Numbered from the stretch's first letter, positions 1 through 7,950 are shown. The stretch is 51,564 nt of DNA from Trinickia terrae (GCF_005144415.1 NZ_SWJE01000029.1:1-51564); one strand, 5' to 3'. The notes: a model not told the origin generated them from the sequence alone. Program-made: numbers and translations.

Positions 1-2
1 TG

Positions 3-851
3 CGGCGCGTGGCGAAGGAGCCGTATCACGATGCGGAGATCGAGCGGGTCAAGAAGCTGGTGTGGTGGGATGAGGTGCGCAACGCGGTGAAGGGGGAGTT
101 TCCGGCGAGTCCGGATGTGTTTCATATTCACCCCGTCGCGATGGTGGGGAATTTTCCACGAGTAACCGGAAAAATAACCGTTGAAATGTTGCGGCTGATT
201 TTTGATCTGGCATCGACTGATCAATTGCAAACCATTGCTGACGAGCTGAATCCGCGCCTTGCTGACTACAAACTTGATTCGAAACTTCGCGTCACCCATT
301 TTTTCGCCCAAATTCGACAAGAAGCAGGTCGTCACCTTAATACCTCGGAAAATTTAAACTACCGGTCGGACATTCTGACGCAGAAATTCTCCTATTTCTC
401 CACCCATCCCCACGAAGCAGATCTGTATGGCCGAACAGTGTTGCACTCCGCGCAACCCGAGGCAATTGCTAACCGAGCCTATGCAAATAGGATCGGCAAT
501 GGATCTGTTGAAAGCGGTGATGGCTGGAAATATAGGGGTAGAGGATTAAAACAGCTTACGGGAAAATCTAATTATTCTAGATTTCAGAGCTTTTACCCCA
601 CCTTATGGTCGAATGGCGATGTAAATTTCCTAGGGAATCCAGATTTGGTTTCAGAAATGATCTACGCCGTTCGATCTTCAATTTATTTCTGGATCTCTCA
701 CCAACTTCCAGCAATCGCTGACGAAGGGGCTACCAATGCAGCGGTGGATAAAATTACAGCTGTTATTAATTTTCACACGGATAGCTATGGCGCCAGGAGA
801 GATAACTTCCACTCGATCTGGAACTCTGGAATTTTTGACAAATTAAATTAA
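3..851 (+). CDS. GH19 chitinase/lysozyme-like domain, C-terminal part of a larger (probably T6SS-associated) protein; 5' partial
   Basis: The frame is open to the window edge and a GTG at 9 gives 280 residues, but the opening residues (WWDEV, then PASPDVFHIHPVAMVGNF at about 32-49) look like the linker seen before catalytic domains in Burkholderia type VI cargo proteins, so the true start is probably upstream. The GH19/lysozyme fold is supported by FFAQIRQEAG (about 98-107, with Glu105 as likely general acid) and GDGWKYRGRGLKQLTG (about 171-186). The expected role is cleavage of peptidoglycan glycan strands in a rival's periplasm. Base composition is clearly more AT-rich than the rest of the window, which suggests recent transfer. 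An exported small protein follows after 11 bp. A phage endolysin or non-T6SS origin remains possible. Confidence 0.75.
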   Translation, partial: RRVAKEPYHDAEIERVKKLVWWDEVRNAVKGEFPASPDVFHIHPVAMVGNFPRVTGKITVEMLRLIFDLASTDQLQTIADELNPRLADYKLDSKLRVTHFFAQIRQEAGRHLNTSENLNYRSDILTQKFSYFSTHPHEADLYGRTVLHSAQPEAIANRAYANRIGNGSVESGDGWKYRGRGLKQLTGKSNYSRFQSFYPTLWSNGDVNFLGNPDLVSEMIYAVRSSIYFWISHQLPAIADEGATNAAVDKITAVINFHTDSYGARRDNFHSIWNSGIFDKLN

Positions 852-862
852 CGACAACCCAC

Positions 863-1399
863 ATGAAACTCAACCTATTTCGCAAGTCGATTCTGCTGAT
901 TTGCAGCTTGACTTTAGTTTTCACTTGTGAAGTTTGCTGGGCAGCAACAAAGAGCGTAACCATTTCGTTCCTGGGAGAGCAAGTTTCAGTCAACCTTGAA
1001 CCAAGGCAATCCCAAGATGGCGAGGGGGTGGAGCTGTACCTGACAAATACGCCGGAAAATCAGAAAATCTACGTCGACTTTTACGAACCCGAAGGCGGTG
1101 CAACTCCGGAAATAAAGAGCATATTCGTCAGCGGCAAGAATCCGAAGAAGCTATTCGTGATTGTAGCGTGGAATGGCGATGATTCGGCCATTGGTACCGG
1201 AGGCAGCATCTATGAAGTATCTGCTTATGATGAATTGATTGAGCGAAGTGAAACACAAATTCGACTACATCAGGATACGACACTAACCAAGCGATTCGGC
1301 GTCGGCTTCGACGGTGTTCGAGAAGGTAAGCGCTTGAGATACAAGTATAAAACAGCGTCATCTGTAAGACATCAGCTTATTGAGTGGGGATACCGGTAG
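863..1399 (+). CDS. Small exported protein, candidate immunity protein for the GH19 effector
   Basis: 178 residues. A typical Sec signal peptide opens the protein: a basic start (MKLNLFRK), a hydrophobic stretch to about residue 26, and a plausible cleavage after CWA. The mature part is hydrophilic with no recognised domain. The gene begins 11 bp after the lysozyme-like gene and shares its AT-rich composition, so the two probably moved together. A periplasmic partner encoded right after a peptidoglycan hydrolase is the usual arrangement of a type VI effector and its immunity protein; that role is inferred from position and export signal only. Confidence 0.6.
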   Translation: MKLNLFRKSILLICSLTLVFTCEVCWAATKSVTISFLGEQVSVNLEPRQSQDGEGVELYLTNTPENQKIYVDFYEPEGGATPEIKSIFVSGKNPKKLFVIVAWNGDDSAIGTGGSIYEVSAYDELIERSETQIRLHQDTTLTKRFGVGFDGVREGKRLRYKYKTASSVRHQLIEWGYR

Positions 1400-1562
1400 G
1401 TTATAACGGCTAACATACCCATAAATTTCGGATCAGGATATAGCACAATTGGCAGATATTGATTTCGAGGCCCATGACAGCAATCCGAACCCGCATGGGC
1501 AGTCTTAAGAGGTTCGAGCGGTTCGAAAGAGCTGTTCACTCCCCCGCGCTTCGCGTGACCGA

Positions 1563-1850
1563 TCAACGAGTGACAAGCAAAGCCGCCTCGTCAACCCCCT
1601 CGTGTTTGCCCCGCACGCGATAAATCCAAATGCTCGCCACGAGCGTCACCATTTCCGTCGCCGCAGCCGTCATCCGGATGCCGCGCTCGCCGAGCCACAG
1701 CGTCAACAGCCACAGCAGGCCGAGCAGCAGCACCCAGCTGCGCAGCAACGCGACGATCATCGACGCAAGCGGCGCTTCGATCGCGGTCAGATAGCCGCTG
1801 ATGCTCAGGTTGAGCGGGGCGGGCACGAAGGCGAGCGCGCACCAAGGCAG
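1563..1850 (-). pseudogene. MATE-family efflux transporter, 3' remnant
   Basis: About 95 residues are readable, matching the last two or three helices of MATE transporters: a YLTAIEAP segment, a hydrophobic helix SMIVALLRSWVLLLGLLWLL and the terminal GIRMTAAATEMVTLVASIW. A complete MATE protein has about 450 residues, so only the last fifth is left. In the upstream direction the frame runs out of phase into the end of the lipoprotein gene (stop at 1855), with no start or ribosome-binding site. It is interpreted as a dead fragment left by a deletion. The family assignment rests on motif resemblance. Confidence 0.55.
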
Positions 1851-1854
1851 CGCC

Positions 1855-2307
1855 TCAGGCCTTGCCTTGCAGCGTATCGAAGGTTTTCATCAGCGCCGTC
1901 ATGGCCGCTTTGCAATCGGTCTGCGTGGGCGCATCGGCACGCAAGGCGGCCAACGCACGGTCGATGGCTTTGTCGAGCACGTGCCAGTCATCGGCCGCGC
2001 GCGGCTTCAGGCCCGCTTCGGCCGAATCCCATGCGACTTCGAGATCCTTGATGCGCGTCTTCGCCGCGGGCAGGTCGCCCTTGTCCACGGTGGCGGCGAC
2101 GTCGGCAGCGATGTTGCGGAACGGAGTCAGGTCGCCGAGCTTGGAGGCCGCTTTGGCCGGTTGCGCCGTGGCGGCGGGAGCCGAGGCCACAGGTGCCGCA
2201 TTGGCCGCCGCTGAATCGGCAGGCTTGGAGCAGCCAGCGGCCAAAGCGAGGAGCAAGGCTGCGGAAACGGCAGCGGCAGGGCGAGTGAGCGAGTGAAGAT
2301 AACGCAT
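1855..2307 (-). CDS. Small putative lipoprotein of unknown function
   Basis: 150 residues from the ATG at 2307, preceded by an AAAGGAAA ribosome-binding site; the longer in-frame start at 2361 has no such site and would bury the signal peptide. The N-terminus is basic then hydrophobic and ends in a lipobox, LAAGC, so Cys is likely lipidated. An Ala/Pro-rich linker follows, then a helical domain of about 95 residues containing two Trp and one Cys (TDCKAAM). It lies 57 bp after the COG4705 membrane protein gene on the same strand, so the two may be cotranscribed. I do not recognise the family. Confidence 0.75.
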   Translation of the reverse strand: MRYLHSLTRPAAAVSAALLLALAAGCSKPADSAAANAAPVASAPAATAQPAKAASKLGDLTPFRNIAADVAATVDKGDLPAAKTRIKDLEVAWDSAEAGLKPRAADDWHVLDKAIDRALAALRADAPTQTDCKAAMTALMKTFDTLQGKA

Positions 2308-2364
2308 GATTTTTCCTTTCTTGGTGTGTATCGGGCAAATGAAGCAAAGTGGGTGAGCCAAGGC

Positions 2365-3147
2365 TCAATTGACAGTGCCGCTCGTTCTGCGCATGCCGGA
2401 ATCGAGCTGCGCAACGGCCACGAGCATGACGATCACGGTCAGGAACAGGGCGCTGGTCCACATGGCTCCCATGCCGAGACCGCCATAGGTCTTGGCCTGC
2501 GTGAGCAGATCGCCGAGCGCGGCGCCGAAGGGGCGGGTCAGGATGTAGGCGATCCAGAACGTCAGCACGGCGTTGCCGCCCATGCGCCAGATCGCCCAAA
2601 CGAGGCCGATCGATGCGCCGAACGCGACGGCGCCCCAGGTGAAGCCGAGCCCCAGCGCTTCGGTCGCCAGATCGCCGGCAGCGGTGCCGAGCGCGAACGT
2701 GCAGAGGATGGCGGCCCAATAGAACAGCTCGCGGCTGCGCGTCGTGATGTCGTGGATGGACAGCGTGCGTTCGACGCGATGCCAGACCATGAAGATGACG
2801 GCGAGCGCGGCGGCGAACACCGGCGTGCTGACGTACAGGCTGACGCCGAGGCCATCGGTCAGGAGATCCGTGATCTGCGTGCCGACGACGCTCACCAGCA
2901 CCACCGTGAGCCAGTAGATCCACGGCGTATGGCGCCGGGTGCGCAATTGCGCGAACAAGGCGGCGGCGAGCAGCGCACCCATGATTGCGCGGGTCGCGCC
3001 TTGGCCCCAGCCCGCATTGACCGCCAGGAAGTCCGCACCCGTTTCGCCCACCGTGGTGGACATGATCTTGATGATCCAGAACGCGAGCGTGACTTCGGGG
3101 ACTTTGTTGAGCCACCGGGCGGACCCGGCGGCAGGCAATGTGTTCAA
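2365..3147 (-). CDS. COG4705-type multi-pass inner-membrane protein
   Basis: 260 residues, almost entirely hydrophobic helices. The opening KVPEVTLAFWIIK followed by GETGAD is the signature of the uncharacterised COG4705 membrane-anchored family. The protein is internally repetitive: a G-x4-D motif at the end of a helix recurs four times (GETGAD 34-39, GTQITD 89-94, GTAAGD 154-159, GAALGD 208-213), spaced 54-65 residues apart, each after an aromatic-rich helix start. This looks like four two-helix units. The acidic residues inside the membrane might coordinate a cation, which is a guess. The lipoprotein gene follows on the same strand. Confidence 0.8.
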   Translation of the reverse strand: MNTLPAAGSARWLNKVPEVTLAFWIIKIMSTTVGETGADFLAVNAGWGQGATRAIMGALLAAALFAQLRTRRHTPWIYWLTVVLVSVVGTQITDLLTDGLGVSLYVSTPVFAAALAVIFMVWHRVERTLSIHDITTRSRELFYWAAILCTFALGTAAGDLATEALGLGFTWGAVAFGASIGLVWAIWRMGGNAVLTFWIAYILTRPFGAALGDLLTQAKTYGGLGMGAMWTSALFLTVIVMLVAVAQLDSGMRRTSGTVN

Positions 3148-3249
3148 GGCGCCTCTCCAAGTGAGCGCAGGAATTTGCGCAAGGGAGAGGCTACGCAGGC
3201 AGACTTAGCTCGTGCTGAGCTTGCCGGCGGGTTTTATCGAATCGGCGAA

Positions 3250-3588
3250 TCAGTATTCGCGGCGCACCGTCATGCAGAGGGCCGCGCGCTCGCGCATTTC
3301 GTTTTCGTAGTTGGAGAGCACTTCGGTGAGACGCCGGCCGATGTCGCGCGCTTGCGCGACTTGTGGCGACTGCGCGGCGCGCAAGAGGAAACGATGTTCG
3401 CGCGCATGCTCGTCGAAACGCATCCGCAACTGGCCGCTCTCGACCATCTGGTCCAGCAGGCGCCGCACCTCCTTGCTGCTCACGCCCAACGACTGCGCGA
3501 TGAAGCCGGCGCGGTAATCGCGATCCGGGCGCATCGCCGCCAGAATGCCTTCGGCCGAAAACTCGGTGAAAGTCCGTGTACGTGACAT
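3250..3588 (-). CDS. Small putative winged-helix DNA-binding protein
   Basis: 112 residues from the ATG at 3588, which has a GAGGAA ribosome-binding site; a TTG at 3606 overlapping the preceding stop is the alternative. Residues about 11-75 read like a helix-turn-helix/wing unit: EGILAAMRPDRDYRAGFIAQSLGVSS, then KEVRRLLDQMVESGQLRMRFDE, the usual pattern of recognition helix and wing. The C-terminus is helical. It sits 14 bp downstream of the transposase-derived gene on the same strand, so they form a likely two-gene operon. Its target is unknown; the assignment is from helix pattern only. Confidence 0.65.
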   Translation of the reverse strand: MSRTRTFTEFSAEGILAAMRPDRDYRAGFIAQSLGVSSKEVRRLLDQMVESGQLRMRFDEHAREHRFLLRAAQSPQVAQARDIGRRLTEVLSNYENEMRERAALCMTVRREY

Positions 3589-3602
3589 GCGATCTTCCTC
3601 GT

Positions 3603-4376
3603 TCAACGCACCCCGAGCCGGGCTTCTTCTTCGAAGCGGCTCGGCGTGCTCTTGCCGCTATCGTCCTCGATCCATTGCTGCGCCCACTCGAGCGCGTATT
3701 GCTGCGCGGCCGCGAGGTCCGTGAACGGCTGGCCGATGAGGCCCGAGCGCGCCACCCGCTTGCCGTGCTTCATGATTTCCGCCCAGGCGCGATACATCCT
3801 TCCGCCGATCAAGTCGGCCGCGGTGTAGATCACGTAGCCGCGCTCGTCCGTCACGCTCGTGCCGTGGGAGGCGAGGCCCATCCACAGCGGCCCCGATGCG
3901 TGCTCGGTACGCCGGGGCGCCGCCGTATGCCGTTGGGGCGCTCCCGTATGCGAGGCCGGCGCGGGCGATGGCGCGCGCCATGAATCGGGGTTGCTCCAGA
4001 ACACTTGCGGCGCCGCGGCAAGCCGGACGCTGTCCGGGCCGGCGGGGTCGCGCGCGGCGACTGGCGCAGCCCGGCCCGACTGGCTGATGCGCTTGGGAAA
4101 CTTGCGTCCTGCATGGGTGAGCAGCTTGATCGCTTGGTCGAGCGAACCGCTTGCGCGCCACTCCTCGTAGCGGCCGCGGCAGGTCGGAATCGAGGGCGAG
4201 CCTTGCGGCAGGCGCGTCCAGGGCCTGCCCGTCGCGATGACCCACAGCACGGCGTTGGCGACCTCGCGCGGCTCAGCGCGCGGCCTGCCGCGCTGGCTGA
4301 GCCGCACGGGCAGGGTGTCGGAGAAAAGCGGAGCCACCATCGCCCATTCCTCGTCGGTCAGAGTTTCGAATTCCAT
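3603..4376 (-). CDS. Domesticated IS5-type transposase N-terminal domain fused to an unrelated C-terminal domain
   Basis: 257 residues. The first 90 or so (LTDEEWAMVAPLFSD, RGRPR, NAVLWVIATGRPW, then the TCRGRYEEW region) are a clear match to the DUF4096 DNA-binding head of IS5/IS4-family transposases. The catalytic DDE part is absent. In its place are a Pro/Ala-rich linker (about 100-165) and a compact domain of about 75 residues (GYVIYTAADLIGGRMYRAW onward, with ALEWAQQWIEDD). There is no terminal inverted repeat or target duplication around it, and the frame is intact and GC-typical, which argues for a host gene rather than a mobile element. A role as a DNA-binding regulator is inferred. 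It is cotranscribed with the small winged-helix protein. Confidence 0.7.
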   Translation of the reverse strand: MEFETLTDEEWAMVAPLFSDTLPVRLSQRGRPRAEPREVANAVLWVIATGRPWTRLPQGSPSIPTCRGRYEEWRASGSLDQAIKLLTHAGRKFPKRISQSGRAAPVAARDPAGPDSVRLAAAPQVFWSNPDSWRAPSPAPASHTGAPQRHTAAPRRTEHASGPLWMGLASHGTSVTDERGYVIYTAADLIGGRMYRAWAEIMKHGKRVARSGLIGQPFTDLAAAQQYALEWAQQWIEDDSGKSTPSRFEEEARLGVR

Positions 4377-5124
4377 GCGCCTTCCTACAAGGCACAGGAC
4401 GAACTGTGCCGTCGAAACCCCGAGTTCATCGAATCTTGATTTATCGTCGCACGTCGGTCATTTACCGACGGATCCATCGTAGGCGCACGATTTACCTGTC
4501 GCACTCGGGAAGCGCCGAACGTGTGATCGGCGTGACCTGATTCGAGCGTCGGAAAATCCTTAGGGCGTGCAGAGGACTCGAAAAAAGCGGCCCGGTATCG
4601 CGGGAGACCGGGCCTCAACGCTAGAGATTTTGATGCAAAAACAGACTGCGTCACTGCACTTGCTTACTACACTTGCCTACTGCTGCCACCACTACCCCCC
4701 CTGCTCACTGCGCCTGCTGCCTACCTTCGAGAAAACCGCACGACGCGAGGCTGCCTGGTGCGGATGGCGCGATGCGTTGCGCCATGAACGTCACGATACC
4801 GCTCATGGGGCACGGACAATTGGGCAAAGAGAGGCAGGATTGCCGCCAACTTCAGCAATTGGCGCGCCTGGGCGAAGGCCGCTGCGCGAAGTTTCGCGAA
4901 GCCGCCGCTGACGAAATTTTCAGGAAATCCCGACAGGCTCCGGACTAGGATCGGGCTCGCCTCTCGACGTACACTCGTGCCGTGTACAGGCGATAAGCGG
5001 GTGCGCTCCAACGGACGGAAGCATGAGTGGCTTCCGGCTCGCGCTCCATCGTCACGTCCTCTCAATCTCTGGTGCCCTGGAAGCCAGAGTGCTTAACGCG
5101 TCGTGCTTGCATGACGCGTTTTTT
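4377..5124. other. 748-bp stretch with no convincing protein gene
   Basis: Short open frames here lack ribosome-binding sites, coding bias or recognisable products. What it does hold is an intrinsic terminator facing minus at 4581-4614, a pyrimidine-rich run near 4660-4725, an inverted repeat at 4969-4987, and two hairpins with a T-tract facing plus at 5067-5126. A non-coding RNA is the simplest reading of the right-hand part. Confidence 0.5.
4581..4614 (-). terminator. Intrinsic terminator, minus strand
   Basis: Read on the minus strand, GGCCCGGT (4614-4607) pairs with ACCGGGCC (4596-4589) around a 10-nt loop and is followed within 2 nt by six T (4586-4581). No protein gene precedes it closely on that strand: the lacI-type gene ends about 500 bp upstream. 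Confidence 0.75.
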
Positions 5125-5126
5125 TT
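4988..5126 (+). ncRNA. Candidate small RNA ending in an intrinsic terminator
   Basis: The plus strand carries two successive hairpins, CTCTGG/CCAGAG (5067-5072 with 5084-5089) and AACGCGTC/GACGCGTT (5095-5102 with 5113-5120), the second followed by eight T (5119-5126). This is the architecture of a bacterial sRNA 3' end. Just upstream lies an inverted repeat, GTACAC-N7-GTGTAC (4969-4987), which could be a regulator site. The 5' end is not visible; no good sigma70 promoter could be assigned. It ends inside the last codons of the converging lacI-type gene. Confidence 0.4.
5095..5126 (+). terminator. Intrinsic terminator, plus strand
   Basis: A perfect 8-bp stem (AACGCGTC with GACGCGTT, loop of 10 nt) runs directly into eight T. 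It is directional: the minus strand lacks a T-tract on the far side, so it does not serve the lacI-type gene that ends at 5125. Confidence 0.8.
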
Positions 5127-6231
5127 AGGCTTTGCCATGGCGGACGGGAGAAGGCGCACGCGCGGCCGATTCTCGCAACGTCAGCGCCGCCTTCACTTCA
5201 TGACCCGTCATGCCGCGCTCCGCGCCGCCGCTGCCGTTCAGCGTGTCGACGAGGCGCTGCGCGGCGAGCCGGCCGATCAGCTCCGTATCGACGCGCATCG
5301 TCGTGAGGGCGGGCCGGATTTCCTTCGCAAACGCGATGTCGTCGAAGCCTGTGACCGAAAGCTGGCGCGGCACGTCGATGCCGAGCGCGTGCGCTTCGAG
5401 GAGCACGCCGATTGCCAGCAGGTCGTTGCCGCAGACGATGGCCGTCGGCCGCGCGGACGATTGCTGCCAGATCGAGCGCAGGCTCTCGCGGCCGAACGCA
5501 ATCGAGGGAGCGCCTTCGCGCACGTTGTCCGGGCGCACGGCGAGGCCATGCCGCTCGAGCGCCTGCCGGATGCCGAGCAAGCGCGCCTGCACGCGGTCGT
5601 TATCGCTGGCAGGCGGCATCACGACGCCGAAGTTGCAATGGCCGAGCTCGACCAGATGGCTGGTGAGATCGAAGAACGCTTTGCGGTTGTCGAAACCAAC
5701 GCACGGATGCGGGCTGTCGGGCCGGTAGGCATACGTCACGACGTAGGGCACGCGATATTGCCGCAGCGCATCGAACAGCTCCGGGCGATGCGCTTCCCCA
5801 ACGATGGCGATCGCCTCGACGCCGCGCGTGAGCATCGCGCGGACCTGCGCGAGCGCCTGCTCGGGGTCGTAGTTCGAGACGCCGAGAAAGAGCGTGATGC
5901 CTGCTTCGGCGAATACGGTCTGCAGGCCCGCGACCTGCGAGGCGAACACCTGGTCGTCGAGTGTCGGGATGACCGCGCCGGCGATATGGGTGCGCTTCGA
6001 AGCGAGCGCGCGGCCCGCCGCGTTCGGAATCCAGTTCAGCTCGCGCGCGGCCTGGCGCACGCGCTCCTGGACTTCGGCGGACACTTTCTCCGGCTCGTTG
6101 TAGACGCGCGAAACGGTCGCCGTGGACACGCCGGCGCGCTTCGCGACATCGCCGAGCACGGCGCGGCCCGTGGCGCGGCGCGCACGGGCTGAGAGCGGCA
6201 TCGAAGGAGAGGGGGGCGGGGAACGGCTCAT
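5125..6231 (-). CDS. LacI-family transcriptional regulator
   Basis: 368 residues. The helix-turn-helix is textbook: VLGDVAKRAGVSTATVSRVYNEPEKVS at about 25-51, then the hinge helix PNAAGRALASKRTHIAGAVIP. The rest is the periplasmic-binding-protein-like effector domain, including VGFDN and the C-terminal VTGFDDIAFAKEIRPALTT. It is similar to GntR/GntH and sugar-acid regulators. It is divergent from the MFS/DHDPS-family pair, and two typical LacI operators lie in the 395-bp gap (6467-6480, 6595-6608), so it most likely represses those genes and itself until a sugar acid binds. The N-terminal extension of about 22 residues is unusual but no better start is visible. Confidence 0.93.
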   Translation of the reverse strand: MSRSPPPSPSMPLSARARRATGRAVLGDVAKRAGVSTATVSRVYNEPEKVSAEVQERVRQAARELNWIPNAAGRALASKRTHIAGAVIPTLDDQVFASQVAGLQTVFAEAGITLFLGVSNYDPEQALAQVRAMLTRGVEAIAIVGEAHRPELFDALRQYRVPYVVTYAYRPDSPHPCVGFDNRKAFFDLTSHLVELGHCNFGVVMPPASDNDRVQARLLGIRQALERHGLAVRPDNVREGAPSIAFGRESLRSIWQQSSARPTAIVCGNDLLAIGVLLEAHALGIDVPRQLSVTGFDDIAFAKEIRPALTTMRVDTELIGRLAAQRLVDTLNGSGGAERGMTGHEVKAALTLRESAARAPSPVRHGKA

Positions 6232-6466
6232 CGGTGCGTCGGGTCTCGAGTGCCAACGGATCGTTGGTTGCGGTCAGTGAAAGGCGCTGTTGTTGTAAGC
6301 GCGCGACATCGCGAGCGCGCCGCCGCCATCTTACAGGCGATGCAGACGAAGCGCGCCGCAGCGTCGGCGCGGGCCGCCGGCGGGTTTTCCGGACCTCGGG
6401 ATCCGGCCATCGTTTACCCCGAATCATGCCGGACCGGCTTGCGCAGAGATTGCGATCTCGTGAAAA

Positions 6467-6480
6467 TGTAAGCGCTTTCA
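6467..6480. promoter_or_regulatory. LacI-family operator O1
   Basis: TGTAAGCGCTTTCA, centred on the AGCGCT core that many LacI-family proteins bind. It lies between the regulator and the transporter genes, 128 bp centre to centre from the second copy; this spacing would permit looping. Confidence 0.7.
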
Positions 6481-6594
6481 TTTTAGCGCGACACAAGGGC
6501 GCGTGGGGCGCGTGCGGGATGCCCGTGAAAGGCGTGCTAAAAGACGACATGTGAAAGGGCCAGTTAACGAATTTGGCTCGGTCGCCCGCTTTTA

Positions 6595-6608
6595 TGTAAG
6601 CGCTAACA
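6595..6608. promoter_or_regulatory. LacI-family operator O2, next to the transporter start
   Basis: TGTAAGCGCTAACA, a near-perfect palindrome sharing TGTAAGCGCT with the upstream copy. It ends 19 bp before the transporter ATG and just before its ribosome-binding site, where a bound repressor would block transcription. The remaining intergenic DNA (6232-6594) shows nothing else I can name. Confidence 0.75.
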
Positions 6609-6627
6609 AATACGGAGACAAACGAGC

Positions 6628-7950
6628 ATGAGCGAAATCCGCAAGCAAACGGTCCCGCGCCGCATCCGCCGCGGCCAGACCGTCGCGATGGCGCTGTTGA
6701 TGGTGAGCGGCATCGTCAACTATCTCGACCGCGGCACGCTTGCCGTCGCCAATCCCGCGATACGCGAGAGCCTGGGGCTCTCGCTCGGGCAAATGGGCCT
6801 CTTGCTATCGGCCTTTTCGTGGAGCTACGCGCTGTGCCAACTGCCGATCGGCGGCCTCGTCGACCGCATCGGGCCGCGCCGCCTGTTGGGCGCGGGCCTG
6901 ATCGTATGGTCGCTCGCGCAGGTCGCGGGCGGTCTCGTCGGCACGTTCGGCGCGTTCATCGTCGCGCGCATCGTGCTCGGCATCGGCGAAGCGCCGCAGT
7001 TTCCGTCCGCGGCGCGCGTCGTCACCAACTGGTTCCCGCTGCGCGAGCGCGGCACCCCGACCGGCATCTTCAACTCGGCCTCGCCGCTCGGCACGGCGCT
7101 CGCGCCGCTGTGCCTGTCGGTGCTCATCGCCTCGTTCAACTGGCGCTGGGCGTTCATCTCGACCGGCGCGCTCGGTCTCGCCGTCGCGTTCGTCTGGCTG
7201 ATGCTGTATCGCGATCCGCACAATCTCGAGTTGACCGGCGAGGAACGCCGCTATCTGCAAGGCGACGGTGAAGACGTTGTCGCCGTCAAACGCAAGCTGA
7301 CCTTCGCCGAGTGGCGCGCGCTGTTCTCGCATGGCACGACCTGGGGGATGCTGATCGGCTTCTTCGGCTCCGTCTACCTCAACTGGGTCTACCTGACCTG
7401 GCTGCCGGGCTACCTGACCATGGAGCGGCACATGAGCCTCGTGCGCACGGGCTTCGCCGCTTCGGTGCCGTTCTTGTGCGGGTTCGGCGGCGCGCTCGCC
7501 GCCGGCTGGCTCTCGGACCTCATGACCAAGGACAGCCGCAATGCCGTCGCGAGCCGGCGCAACGCAGTCGTGCTGGCGATGCTCGGCATGGTCGCGTTCA
7601 CGATTCCGGCCGCGCTCGTGGAAAGCAACGTGATCGCGCTCGCCTGCATCTCGGTGGTGATCTTCCTCGCGAACGCGGCGTCCGCGTGCTCATGGGCGCT
7701 CGCCACGGCCGCGGCGCCGGCCGACCGCGTCGCCTCGCTCGGCGCGATCCAGAACTTCGGCGGCTTCCTGGGCGGCGCGCTGGCGCCGATCCTGACGGGC
7801 TTCATCGCGCAGCGGGCGGCGTCGTTCGTGCCGGCGCTCCTGACGGCGGCGGGGCTTGCATTTGTCGGCGCGATGGCCTACCTGCTGCTCGTGCGCAAGC
7901 CGATTCCCGAACAAGACGCGGCCCAGGCCAGCGACGCCTTGCCTGCCTGA
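6628..7950 (+). CDS. MFS transporter, anion:cation symporter type (sugar acid uptake)
   Basis: 440 residues, 12 predicted helices. The first loop signature NYLDRGTLAVANPAI and the GGLVDRIGPRR motif between helices 2 and 3 place it with the ACS group that imports hexuronates, galactonate and glucarate by proton symport. FNSASPLGTALAP and NFGGFLGGALAPI are the usual helix 5 and 11 stretches. An ATACGGAG ribosome-binding site precedes the ATG. It heads a two-gene unit with the DHDPS-family enzyme (46-bp gap) and is controlled by the LacI-type operators just upstream. The exact substrate cannot be read from the sequence. Confidence 0.92.
   Translation: MSEIRKQTVPRRIRRGQTVAMALLMVSGIVNYLDRGTLAVANPAIRESLGLSLGQMGLLLSAFSWSYALCQLPIGGLVDRIGPRRLLGAGLIVWSLAQVAGGLVGTFGAFIVARIVLGIGEAPQFPSAARVVTNWFPLRERGTPTGIFNSASPLGTALAPLCLSVLIASFNWRWAFISTGALGLAVAFVWLMLYRDPHNLELTGEERRYLQGDGEDVVAVKRKLTFAEWRALFSHGTTWGMLIGFFGSVYLNWVYLTWLPGYLTMERHMSLVRTGFAASVPFLCGFGGALAAGWLSDLMTKDSRNAVASRRNAVVLAMLGMVAFTIPAALVESNVIALACISVVIFLANAASACSWALATAAAPADRVASLGAIQNFGGFLGGALAPILTGFIAQRAASFVPALLTAAGLAFVGAMAYLLLVRKPIPEQDAAQASDALPA

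Noticed and set aside
1430-1520. Possible tRNA-like sequence near GGATCAGGATATAGC
   Set aside because: No cloverleaf can be formed: the T-arm GTTCGA consensus and acceptor pairing are not in the required places.
4567-4948. Two overlapping plus-strand short frames
   Set aside because: No ribosome-binding site, no coding bias or recognisable feature; Cys/His-rich start reflects a pyrimidine-rich stretch.
5023-6192. 389-codon plus-strand frame opposite the lacI-type gene
   Set aside because: The translation is Arg/Ala/Asp-rich noise and runs through the plus-strand terminator at 5095-5126; the minus-strand protein is unmistakably LacI.
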